64,000 bases of DNA, taken from Odiellus spinosus. Lineage: Eukaryota; Arthropoda; Arachnida; Opiliones; Phalangiidae. The DNA is taken from the NCBI GenBank assembly GCA_963920705.1, contig OY987234.1, forward strand, positions 19,177,794 through 19,241,793, given 5' to 3'. This document shows positions 35,901-47,098 of this stretch, in pieces. The notes under the pieces are model-generated. The model saw nothing but the letters and a program-made list of their open reading frames with translations, searched no databases and had not been told where the DNA came from. Numbering within the stretch: the first letter of the stretch is position 1; each line of letters starts with the position of its first letter. The position numbers and the translations under genes were made by a program.

Positions 35901-38900
35901 CCCGTCTCTTTTCTCTCCCTTCTTTCCCGAAGCTAGCCTTTAGTTGTTATAATAAGCCCGCCAAAAATGTCGCCTCCATACTTGGTCGGTCTCTCTCGTC
36001 GGTTTTTCGAAACGCTAAAGCGAATAATCTGTTTAAGAGTAGATGGAAGGAGCAAAAAAATATGAGAGAAAGAAGAGGACTCTGGTGTTACGAACGAAAG
36101 AAAGTAGAGATTCCGCCTCGAGCTGTCGCTAGATGGCATTGACGGCCGAAGAAAAGGGACGGAGAACATTTTCTCGCTTCTATCAATTTTATCCCGTTTC
36201 CTTGATATACTTTATTTTTTGTTTGGGGGTATATATATACGCTACAACTTTTACACCATGATTTTTTGGCCCTGTAAATATCGTGACTGACAAAACGTCA
36301 TGGTAAGGGTGTTGTACAGCTTTAAACACTCAGCCTTAAGGCTGTAAGTCTAAAAACGGAATTAGCTATCAGTTTTTTTTTGGAAGGCTGTATAAGCGAC
36401 AATTTAACGGCTATATTATACTCCGTAAGCTCGGTTAAGATAAATTTAATATTGAAAAAAGGTAATATTTAAACAGAATCGGCAATTACAATTCCTAATG
36501 ACCAAGGGAGCACGTCCCGTGTCCAGAGTGAAGCCTTTTCTTAGTCTTTGCTTTTACAATCTATTATAACATAGGATTTTTTTTTTCCTATCTAAAGCAA
36601 AGCTTGACTGGTAATAACTTTGAGTTTTCCTCCTTTTAACCGTAAGAATAAAAAAGTAATTTCCGGCAACTCCACTTTATTTTTAGATCCGCGCGCTCTC
36701 AAAACCCTTGACTAGAATTTCCCAAGTTGCCTTTTATAATGAGTGCGTAGTCATATATTAAAAATTAGAACGAAGTAAATCCTAAAGAACGTCAAGTTCT
36801 TCAGCTCCCCTTCTTCTTTAAAAAAAAAAAACTGAAGCAATTCGGTCCAAAAACCACTAAATTGTCAAGAGAACCTTCGAGTATATCATCTCACGCCGTG
36901 TTAATTTCTTTTGTGGATTAAAATGAAATTTCAACCTCTACAAATCATTCCTCTAGTCCTTTCTATATCCCTCTTGTCGAATGGAGCTACAGCGCCACTT
37001 GTTATTTTACCCACAGGGCCCAATACTATTACTGGAAAAAACTGCTATTACCATACATATAGGTCTGGCTATACGCTGTAACTTTTTTTTCATACCCTAT
37101 CTTGTTTTTGTTACCAGTGAGTTACCCCTGCACCACAATTCAATGCAAGCTTTCTCGGGGATCTGGGGAATGGTGTTAAAGGCAACTTTCTACTGGGTCG
37201 AAGGAAAAACTGTAGACACGATGGTTTAACAAAACATTTACACATTGTTTTAAAATATAGGATCGAAGGTCAAAGGTTAGGGAGCATACGCAACATGGAT
37301 TCTGTCACGCAAATATAATTGATAATAAAATAAAATAAAATTCCCATTATATCTTTCACCCCTGCCGCTGAATAGTTTATCCCTACCAAGGCTTAGCGTC
37401 ATTTCAAAACATTTTCCAAAATTAATAATAGTATAGGCTTGATTTAAGAAGGGATTGGCTGATTCACTAGGTCCACTACTAAACATTAGTGTTGATAAAC
37501 TAACTAAACCTCTGTGAGTTGCTTTGGAAAGGGAAATCGAATGACTAGGGCGTTTGGGTCAAACGAGGAGCGAACTCAACGCAGATAGAGTTAAATTTTC
37601 TCTAGTTTTGCTATTTTGTCCAGAGAAAGATTATTGAAATAGTTTTGCTTGTGGTTCAAGGGTAGCTTCTCTCTGCTTCTACGCTCTTCAGTCTAAGTCA
37701 GGTTGAAATTTCAGAACGTATAAAGCTAGGCTCGCTTTCAACCTTTAGTAATAAGAACTCGTGAACCGTGTATGTCTTTGGTAATGTCGCTAGAATATAA
37801 ATCTTTGGAGTTCGCTCCGGACGCCCCGCGTATAAATGTCACGTCAATTTACAGCATTGTCAAAGTTGAATCCAGTGAGAAAAAATCTGAGAGAATAGCT
37901 TTGTACAGTATTGATATTTTAGGGTGAGTCATCCCACTATCTGTTTACAACGTATTTTAATCTACGCCACTGGTAGTTCACTGTTATTAAGCGCGGCTTA
38001 AGTGTGAGAGTTTGTCTTTGATACTGATGCATGATTAGCGTGGATAAATAATCCTTTTTTCACTCTACCAAATGCCTAAACGCGTGTAAATTTTCCTAGC
38101 GAGTCTCCTATGTTTTTTATTATCTTTACCCTCCCATATCCAATTTTTTTTTCGCTAACTATTTCCTCTTAGCCAGCTTTCAGACGATGTTCATACCACT
38201 AGAATTGTTCATTACAATATTTGTAACAGCTAGATACATGGTCCGTTTTTGTGTCTTGTAAATATCTTTCGAGCAATCAACCTTTTTCCTTTTCGTCTTT
38301 TTCTGGTGATTACCAAGTTGCAGTATACGTGGAATTTATTCAGCTAAGACTATACCCTCTAGGTTTATATCAGGGCTAGAAAAAAACCCGGCTTTTTCCA
38401 AAATTAAAAAAAGCAAGTTGGTTTTATCCGGTTTAAACAACCAATAAAAGTCCCTATATCTATTCAAATAGTTCTCCTTAGTAGTTTTTCAAGGAGGCAA
38501 CACGTTTGAGCGTAATTAGTAAAAATTAACTGATAATGAAAGCTAAAACAGACCTTGATGACAGTAAAATTTCCAATAAAAACAACTGCTAAGCCTTTTT
38601 CCAAGTAAAATAAAATTAATTTCATATACTAATGAAAAGTAACTTCATTCTTACTTTAAATATTCGGGTACTTTGGATAGGGCCATAATTCTCGTACGTT
38701 GAACCTCTTAAATGGGATGGAGTCGTTTTCCCGGTAGCCCCTTACACTTCTATGCCATTTTATGGTCCACGTTTTCACAGCGCCGCGATGCTAGAAAGAA
38801 ACGGCACCAGAGTGATAGACGGTCATCTTGGGAACCGATAAAAAGTGCTCGCTGCCTTCTTTTTTTTTACTTTATTTTCTCCATACTTTATGCTTATACG

Positions 38901-39402
38901 TTTGCCATAACTCCCTTATCACCTGGAACGATGCGCTAAGAATGACCCCGCCTTATTTAGCCTTTAGTTGTAATGTAAAGCGAGACTTGTAGGACATCTT
39001 CTTATAACTTTTTCAGCAAGGCCCATACGCGTTATATAAACCCCTATGATCTGTACACCTATAGCGAAAAATAATCTCGCTTTTGCAAATGTCTAAAAAA
39101 CGTAGGTTCCCTAACTTTTTGTTTCTATTTCGAGAAAAAGGAAAGGAAGGCTTTTAAGATAACGGTATTCTTTTTATAGAATATATACTGTAAATATTTG
39201 GACTAACATATTTCTGGTACCGTAAATATTTTTAAATAGTGTATGTTTGGGGGAAAACACGTCCTTCGTAGTCGCGATCACACTCGCACTTTAAAACCAA
39301 TTGTAGAGAAAAAAAATAGAAAGTTTATCTCGTTTATGACATTCAAAACATTATTGTGAATGTAATTTCTATGATTATTAGGATGCAAACCCATACTAGA
39401 TG
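32935..39402. other. No supported gene; two GC-richer pockets at 34.2-34.7 and 35.5-36.2 kb
   Basis: 34240-34707 has opposed frames (95 codons minus, 70 and 78 plus). 35500-36169 has overlapping frames on both strands (115, 146 plus; 67, 78 minus), with CTGCCGCTGCTGCCG and CTCTCTCTCTCCCTCTG. The CpG-richer composition could mark a promoter, a 5' exon or an old insertion; none of the peptides is recognisable. A CAGGGCTAGAAAAAAACCC segment at about 38370 looks like one end of a hAT-type element, but no partner end was found. Confidence 0.4.
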
Positions 39403-39737
39403 CTTTTTATCGTTTAAATATGCCTAATCCACCAGTAAAAAAGTAGATATATTAGACTAGAAATCCATTTGAATCTTACCATCAAAATAGGCTTAGCTGT
39501 ATTCATGAAGATCCTGAAATTTCTTGGCATTGAAGAGTCAGCTAGCAATCGAATGTTATTGGACGTTTCATGGAGATCTGACCTTAACAACTGTCCTTTT
39601 CTCATTGGTCAATGACCCATCAATGGGCAGAAATTCGGAATCTCCATTAATCCAGCTAAGCCTATTTTCCATTTGTTTTAAATGGATTTTTAGTTTAATA
39701 TTTTTTTTTTAACGTTAAGGCTGCATTCTCCCTTTAA
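39403..39737 (+). mobile_element. MITE-B copy, 5' terminus lost
   Basis: Begins inside the left arm (TTTTTATCGTTTAAATATGCC), continues through the middle (CATTGGTCAATGACCCATC) and ends GCATTCTCCCT-TTAA. The middle matches the copy at 43.7 kb better than copy 1, indicating at least two internal variants. Confidence 0.8.
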
Positions 39738-40317
39738 GCGTGTCTTTTACAAACTACCTCGAAATTAAAGAACTACTTTGATTTTTTTTTTGTATGAAAA
39801 GTCAAATTAATAGCTTCCCAACAACAAAGCCGCGCAGGTACAACACTTTTACAGGGGCTTATAGGAAATACATTACAGGTTTAACTCCTATATGATTGCT
39901 TTTCTCTGAACATGATTGTACGTAGGATAAAACATTTCTACTGGCGTAATACGGAAAAAATATATTACCCTTTTAACCCTAGCTATCTTAAGATGGCATC
40001 TTCTCGAACGTCGTAAAAAAAAGGAAAGATTATTCCGCTAAGTTTTTTCTAGCAACGTCGAACAACAACAAAAAGGTTTATTATTACTTACCACTTTATT
40101 TTTACCTCCTATTCTATTTTGAGTACCAACATATATAGGCCAGTCTATAATAAAAATAATGACAAGACGGTTTATGGCCGAAGAAACTTTAAAAGGAATA
40201 GTACCACGTGATTTTTACCACGATATTTATTTTAACGTGTAGTGGACACTTGGAAATGAGAGCAAGCGCGAGAATCAACTGTTAGCTCTATAATAACCAC
40301 GTGACCCTAGTAATGAC

Positions 40318-40655
40318 CAGAAGCCGATGAAACCCTCCTTTGAAGTCTATTTCTCCCTGGTCTTGTCTACCCCTCTCTGTATGGGTTAGTTTCAAAAAGC
40401 GCGATTCGTACGCCTCCTAACGGTAGATATTTTCGGAGCGGGAGTTCGTCGAGCGAATATCTCTAGCAGCTTTGGAGTTCGTCAAAAAAACGTCGTCGTT
40501 TGTGGAGAGAGAGAATTTCCAATTTTCCGTAGACAGGGGGGTATGAAGTAGGACCCCTCCGATCTCGTAAAATTGGGAATTTTACCCATACAGAGAGGAG
40601 CGCTATATCGAACATTAGAGTAGTAGACTTCAAAGGAGGGTTTCATCTACTTCTG
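40318..40655 (+). mobile_element. MITE-A copy 5, full length
   Basis: Full-length copy with duplication TAATGAC (40311-40317 and 40656-40662). Very similar to copies 2-7, with scattered single-base differences. Confidence 0.92.
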
Positions 40656-40662
40656 TAATGAC

Positions 40663-43660
40663 GTAGTAGAATTACGAGGAATCTTTGTTTTTAAAAATTT
40701 CGAAGATGATGATATGGAATATTAATTTTTACTGTTGCAGTGAATTTTTTTTCCTTGAATTATTTCACGATAAAGAAACGTTATTTTTCCTCCAGAATAA
40801 GGACACTGAATTTATTTTAAAAAAACAGGTTGATAAAACTCGGGTTCGTCTTTGTTCACCCTCCCTTTTAAACCATTGAAGCTCAAAGAAGGGTTTTTGG
40901 GGAAAAAGGGAAAGGGGGGGGGGGTCACTTTTTTTGATGTAATACAATTTGTAATTTAAGAATGGCGAAGACGTGAGTGAGAGGGAAAGGGAAAACGTCT
41001 GAAGGGGGAATAGAAGTAAAACTAAGAATCGATCATCCTCTTCGTAAAATTTATTGGATGCGAAAAAAGGAAGTGGCTTCTTTCTTTTACTTCCCTACTT
41101 CCTTCGCTTTTCCATCTATATTGGCAGCGTGAGTGAAGCTAATGTTCCTTTATATCGAATATACAATTATATTATAGAGATATCGAGGTATTCTAGGTTT
41201 ATACGCGCTGACAAATAATAAGAGAAATAGAATACAACTCGTTTTTCCCCCCTAAATCAATTTCACCTTGAATTTACAACGCGTCTGAAGCTAGTGCCCC
41301 TTTATATCAAGTATATACCATTAAACTATAGAGAGCTTTGTACTTACCAACAAATATAGGTTGAATAGACTTCGAAAAGGCAATAAAAGTAAGGAAAAGT
41401 TTATCTTGACCCCCTTCTTTCGCGTGTTCCTGTTTTTTACATCCAGTATATACTTTCATAAGCTAAACAAGTTAGTTTATCAAAGTGCGTGTGTTTTAAT
41501 AGACTTTATTTAATAAATTAAATAATATTAAATTGAAAATAGATGACGATGAATAAAAATGAAAAAAATATATTTTAAAACATAGAAAAACTTTTACGCA
41601 ACATTTTATACACTCCTCACCACTCAAATGATTAGAATTCTTATTTTACATAAAGTTAAGGGCGTCTTCTTTAGTCTTATTAAATTAATAGGGTTAATTA
41701 TGGTTAATTATAAAAGTAGTAATTAATCATTTGAATCATTTAAATTGAATTTTTAGATGAAATTAGTAATTTTTCCCTTTTTAAACTCATTTATCAAATG
41801 AACCACGTTACAATCAATTAAAATACTAAATATTTTATATTCCCGTAAAAAAAAAATCTGGCATTTTTGTACCTCGTCACGGAAATTACAATCAAAAAAG
41901 CTTTGCTTGAAAATTAATTAAAGCGCGCACAATCCACCCACACCCGCCTCCAACTCTTATTACTACCCTTATATGTTTTGTCCCTTTAGCTAGCTAATAC
42001 ACAAACTATAGGCAGCAATCCAAAACTGTAGATTAAGAAAACGAATCACGATTTAGCCATCTTGTTCTTTTTTTTTTTTTCTACTATCGGAGGTTCCTTC
42101 TCTTCCTCTATATCTGTCAGCTATAGGGCATGACTTCTTTTTTACCGCTCAACTAACAACGAGGCGCCAAATTCGATATGCTTGAAGCGTCCCCTTTCTA
42201 ACCCCGGACCCCAACCCTCACTCCTTTATTTTCCCCCGTAAAGGGATGTTCAAAAGAAAAATTATCTTCAAAACCAAAAATTATATTATTATTTAATATA
42301 GATGATATTAAATCATTTAGTATCTATGGTTGAGAGCAGAAGCCGATGAAACCCTCCTTTGAAGTCTATTACTCCCGGGTCTTGTCTACCCCTCTCTGTA
42401 TGGGTTAGTTTCAAAAAGCGCGATTAGTACGCCTCCTAACGGTAGATATTTTCGGAGCGGGAGTTCGTCCAGCGAATATCTCTAGCAGCCTTGGAATTCG
42501 TCAAAAAAACGTCGTCGTTTGTGGAGAGAGAGAATTTCCAATTTTCCGTAGACAGGGGTATGAAGTAGGACCCCTCCGATCTCGTAAAATTGTGAATTTT
42601 ACCCATACAGAGAGGAGCGCTATATGGAACATTAGAGTAGTAGACTTCAAAGGAGGGTTTCATCGGCTTCTGTTGAGAGTAATACGAAATAAATTATTAA
42701 GATTTTTGTGGAATTTATAACGAAAATAATTTGTTTTAAGGAACCTTGTGTGTTGAGAGAGCTTTCGGCTGGCCATCCCTTTTTGGAATAATGGACACGC
42801 AAAATAGTTTTGTAAACCCCATGAGTATCTTTCTTTCGACAATAATTTATTACGTAACAAAAATATTCTTAGGTTTATCGAAATTTATGATTTTAAATTA
42901 ATTTTAATTAATATTAAATTAATTATCATATAATACTTTAAAATTTTGATATTTTTACTCGAGTGTCCGGTTAGTTGGAAGTTAGATTACGAGTATCTTA
43001 TTGGCTGCCGAGTTTTATTTACTATAATGAGAAGAAAATGCGATTTTTACCAAATAATTTAAATATTTAATTTTAAAAATTCATTTTCGACATCCCTTAA
43101 CTATACCTATAGCACAGCATACACTTCGATTTCCAGGGCACTCTTACTTCAGAGAAGTTTTTATATATTGAAAGGACTAATTTTATCCTCTATGACGTTT
43201 ATCATTGTGTATCAATACGCGTTAGTTATTGCGTGTGTAGAACTTCTCTTGAATTCTTGAAGAAAAGTGTAGCTTGAATGCGGGCGGAATGTCATTTCCC
43301 AGCCCAATTGAAACACCAAAGTCAAGTTAAGTTTTTTTTTTATTTTCCCTTTTTTTTTCGATGTTCCCTTTCCTTTTGTTAGATTGGTGGAGCCTGTGAA
43401 ACGAGAAACAATGAGAAGGGTTGCTAAAAAAATCGTTTTCCTCGCTCGAAATGAAACTAATGGCGCTTTAATAACCGCGTGCATGGTGAAGCCGCGTAAA
43501 GACTTATTTTTTTGGGGTTGAATGCTGTATAGAAGTAAACGGGGGTGTGTTAATTTCTTTATAAATAAAGTACAAGAAGTCTTTTTATTCGCGCTAAAAG
43601 TTGATCGAATACTTGAACGGAAAAAGTTTCTAATTATTGTTGCCAAAATTATAACGCGAG
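40663..43660. other. No gene seen outside MITE-A copy 6
   Basis: AT-rich, with an 11-G run at 40914. A 158-codon minus-strand frame (43212-43688), the longest in the window, starts inside a MITE-B terminus and reads through T/A-rich DNA. Its sequence shows no domain and I treat it as chance. Confidence 0.45.
42336..42672 (+). mobile_element. MITE-A copy 6, full length
   Basis: Full-length copy with duplication TTGAGAG (42329-42335 and 42673-42679). Same orientation as copies 2-7. Confidence 0.92.
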
Positions 43661-44272
43661 TTAAAGGGAGAATGCAACCTAACAACAAGTAAATTTTTAA
43701 CGATTCCTTATTGTTTTAAATAGAGATAATCCACCAGTACAAAATTGCGAACAAATATTAAACTATAAACATTTAAAAAAAGGCTTAGCTGGATTATCCT
43801 GAATTTCTTCTCTTTGATGGGTCAGCCACCAATCGAATGTTATTGGAAGTCTCATGGAGATCTCGCCTTAACGAAAGGGGCCTTTGATCATTGGCAGAAG
43901 TCGATGAAACCCTCCTTTGAAGTCTATTACTCTCGGGTCTTGTCTACCCCTCTCTGTATGGGTTAGTTTCAAAAAGCGCGATTCGTACGCCTCCTAACGA
44001 TAGATATTTTCGGAGCGGGAGTTCGTCGAGCGAATATCTCTAGCAGCCTCGAAGTTCGTCAAAAAAACGTTGTCGTTTGTGGAGAGAGAGAATTTCCAAT
44101 TTTTCGTAGACAGGGGGTATGAAGTAGGACCCCTCCGATCTAGTAAAATTGTGAATTTTACCCATACAGAGAGGAGCGCTATATGGAACATTGGAGTAGT
44201 AGACTTCAAAGGAGGGTTTCATCTACTTCTGTCATTGGTCAATCTGATCTCCATTAATCCAGCTAAGCCTAA
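43661..44272 (+). mobile_element. MITE-B copy interrupted by MITE-A, 3' terminus lost
   Basis: Left end TTAA-AGGGAGAATGCAACCTAAC is intact and the left arm and middle are recognisable. MITE-A copy 7 sits at 43895-44231. The right side resumes with CATTGGTCAATCTG and TTAATCCAGCTAAGCCTAAT, then ends. Confidence 0.85.
43895..44231 (+). mobile_element. MITE-A copy 7, nested in a MITE-B
   Basis: Full-length copy with duplication TCATTGG (43888-43894 and 44232-44238). The sequence on both sides is MITE-B: its middle on the left and the start of its 3' arm on the right. MITE-A therefore landed in a pre-existing MITE-B. Confidence 0.92.
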
Positions 44273-44275
44273 TTA

Positions 44276-46801
44276 AATAACTTTTCATTCTTCTTTAATT
44301 TTTAAAATTCCCACAAGTTAAATATATTTCTATAAAAAGGTATGTTTTTATTCGAGTTTATATATAGATAAAACTTTTAAAGGTCACTAGAGAGGGTCTC
44401 TTTGTTCCGTATATTTAATATATATACTTTTATTTTCTGTTCAAAGGTTCTTATATACGTTGTTTAAAATCCAGGATATTATTTGTGAAACCGGGAATAA
44501 CCTAAGCCCCAGAGAAGTAGAGAGGAAAAAAAAAAAAATCCTCCAGAAAACCCTAAAAATATATAAAAAGTAGCGTGGTTTTCGCAATTGGGAAGTCACT
44601 TTGAGATTTCACTACCTAAATACGTTAAGCTGAAGCTTCTTTCTCCTTTATCTTGATGAGAAATGAAATAAAACGGAGATGGAGAGCGTTTAGTTTCGAG
44701 CGTGCTGAAAACTCGAATGTGATTTTTTTTACCGTAGAATCTTGCCAATTTCGCGGGTAACCATAGCAACGCGAATCCTTCTAACCAATGACCGTCCTCT
44801 TTTCTTTCCGTTCTTCTTTCTACTTGTACCCGAGATGCTCCACTGGATTCGCAAACTTCCTTTACAAGTTTTTTCTTCCTTCTTCGTCTCCTTTTGGAAC
44901 GTAAATGTTTATTCCTTCATACTAAGAGCGAAACCCGTTGGATATCTCTTTTTACGCGATTTTTTACGTCATTTTCTCTCTTCTCCATCCATTGGTCTGT
45001 CCAAGTACCAACGGTTAATACACCAGAAGCTTAGACGGATAGATTTCTAGAGAGTCCTTAAAGAGAGAATCAAGCCAGACCACGAGCTATTTTATTACAA
45101 CTTGGTAACAAATATTAAATCTAATCGGAAAATAGGCTTAACAAGGATACACGATGTTTTTGTTATCTTGCATTTAAAGAGTGTCCTGTTAAGCCTAGTT
45201 TGAAACGTTTTAAGGCTCGTTCAAACTATGAAACTTAATTCATTTGACAAAAACTCAACTAGTCAGCCTGACGTTTTTGTAAGAGGTAGAGAAAGTTTTA
45301 ACCAATAAGAATGAGCTCCGTAGAAGCGTCTGCTATGTTTATGTTGCTTAGTTATCGTTCAAGGGAAATAAGGCTCAAAACTAGTGTTCGCTCATAACCC
45401 AGGGAAAGTTCAAAGTTGAGGGCGCCCTTAGCATTCTATGGTAGAACTTACTGAAATAATTACGGCCATATCACGTGCTAGAATCTGTCTGCTACCAGAA
45501 TTATGACACAGTGTAATTATTTCCTGAATCCCTTACTACACGCCTTACTTTTAGGCACATTGGGAAAATGCCCCATTAATTATCCAATAAGCGCAATTAT
45601 TTCCAAAATATCATTTAGTCCGTTCTCCATCAGGTATTACGGAAACGAGAAATTTTCTGTCATCTATAAAGCGCTAAATCCACTTCGGTCGACGTATTAT
45701 TGTTGTAATGACGTAAGGTCATTTCCTTTTCCTCGTCGTTCGCTCAGCGTGTCCTTTGGTCTTTGACTATCCAATCGGAAAGTCGAGGCAAATGATCATC
45801 AAGTATATATACTTTTTTCCCGGTTCCTTGTCTCGTGGGGCCGTTTTTTTCACACTTGTACCATGGTACAATCGTCACTTTCCTTGTTAGTTGGTGATAA
45901 CTCCCCTCTCTTTGATACACGTGGCTCCGGGAGTCCAGAAAAGAACTAAGTCCGCGTATATGTGTACGTATAAAAAAAGAAACAAAGCTATATATTCTAG
46001 GCACGTTGTATAATGTTGCCTGATGTTGTTACGCGACGAAAAAGCCTTGTTAGCGGCATACTAATACCCCTCTTTTGACAAGGCTTAACTTATATTTATC
46101 CTCGCTGCGTCAAAAGCTTTTCTCCCTTCTCTTTTCACTTTTGAGTGTGCCACGGGATCGAAGGCTTAAACTAACATAAATTACTAATTAAATAACACTT
46201 AGAAAAAATCGTGGTAAAGCTTGTTTTACAGGCGTAAAGTTTTTTACAAGAGCTAAAGAGATCTTTAGAATTAAAACTACATTATGAAACCTTGGAACAT
46301 AAATTTTCCTGCACCGTAAACGACCCCTATTTGATTTTTTATTAATTCCACGATTTCTTCGCTTGATTTCTAAGAATTTTTCCTACAATTAAAACCATTC
46401 CTAGAAAAAAAGGATCTAATAGATGGCGACAGCAATTTACTTAAAGATGCAGTAAGTTGCGCCGCAATCATGAACATTCTCGAGTTACATTATATTAGCT
46501 CCTGTTACGGGATGATTAAATAAGACTACATGAGATGGAGAAAAAAATAAAATAAACCTTTACTTTATTTTCTCCTTTGGTCAGTTCGTGAGACGAGTCC
46601 AAGGAGTCTTCTTTAGAGTTTGACCTTTAGAGAGAGTGACCTAGTCTATAGAAAAAAATACTTAAAGGGCAAGTCTTATTATTCTTAAATAGACTGGAAA
46701 TTTTTAATATTGAGCTGGGAAATTATTTAAGTTCTAATAACATTCTGGTTATGCGTCTTCTTTGAAATTCACTGATATGCCCAGGTTTTCCATATTTGTA
46801 C
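44276..46801. other. No gene seen
   Basis: Frames at 44742-45050, 45503-45766 and 45744-46004 (-) are unrecognised. A MITE-B remnant lies at 45.06 kb. Confidence 0.45.
45058..45215 (+). mobile_element. MITE-B-like remnant, degenerate
   Basis: TTAA-AGAGAGAATCAAGCC followed by AACAAATATTAAATCTAATC and AAAATAGGCTTAAC, the order seen in MITE-B left arms. A GTTAAGCCTAGTTTGAAACG segment may be the remains of the right arm. Confidence 0.5.
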
Positions 46802-46803
46802 TA

Positions 46804-47096
46804 GGCAATAGTCCTGGTCGATTTGCCGGAAATGGGCGCTTGTCTCATAGCCGCGCCGCCATCTTTTTGTAGTAACAGGTTGCCAGACTATTTCTAATTT
46901 TATTTTCCACAAACCAAATTCAAGTTGTTAGTCCAACGCCTCCTATATGATAAAATGTAGGAGGCGTTGGTTAGTCTGTCGCTATTTTCACACTACAAAA
47001 AGATGGCGGACGATCACGTGACAAAAGTTTTCCCCGCCAAAATTTTCGCGAGGGTCTCTAGACTTCCGGTTTTGGAAATCGACCAGGACTATTACC
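46804..47096. mobile_element. Foldback MITE with TA duplication and central 13-bp hairpin
   Basis: Ends GGCAATAGTCCTGGTCGATTT and AAATCGACCAGGACTATTACC, flanked by TA (46802-46803, 47097-47098). Inner pairs are GCCATCTTTTTGTAGT with ACTACAAAAAGATGGC, and a perfect central hairpin CCAACGCCTCCTA / TAGGAGGCGTTGG around 46934-46971. GGCGCCATC-like and ATCACGTGAC motifs lie inside. Mariner-type by its TA duplication; otherwise unassigned. Confidence 0.82.
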
Positions 47097-47098
47097 TA

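Noticed and set aside
38370-38440. hAT-type terminus CAGGGCTAGAAAAAAACCC
   Set aside because: No inverted partner or duplication was found, so no element is called.
43212-43688. Longest open frame (158 codons, minus)
   Set aside because: It begins within a MITE-B terminus, crosses A/T-rich runs, and shows no domain, signal peptide or splice support.
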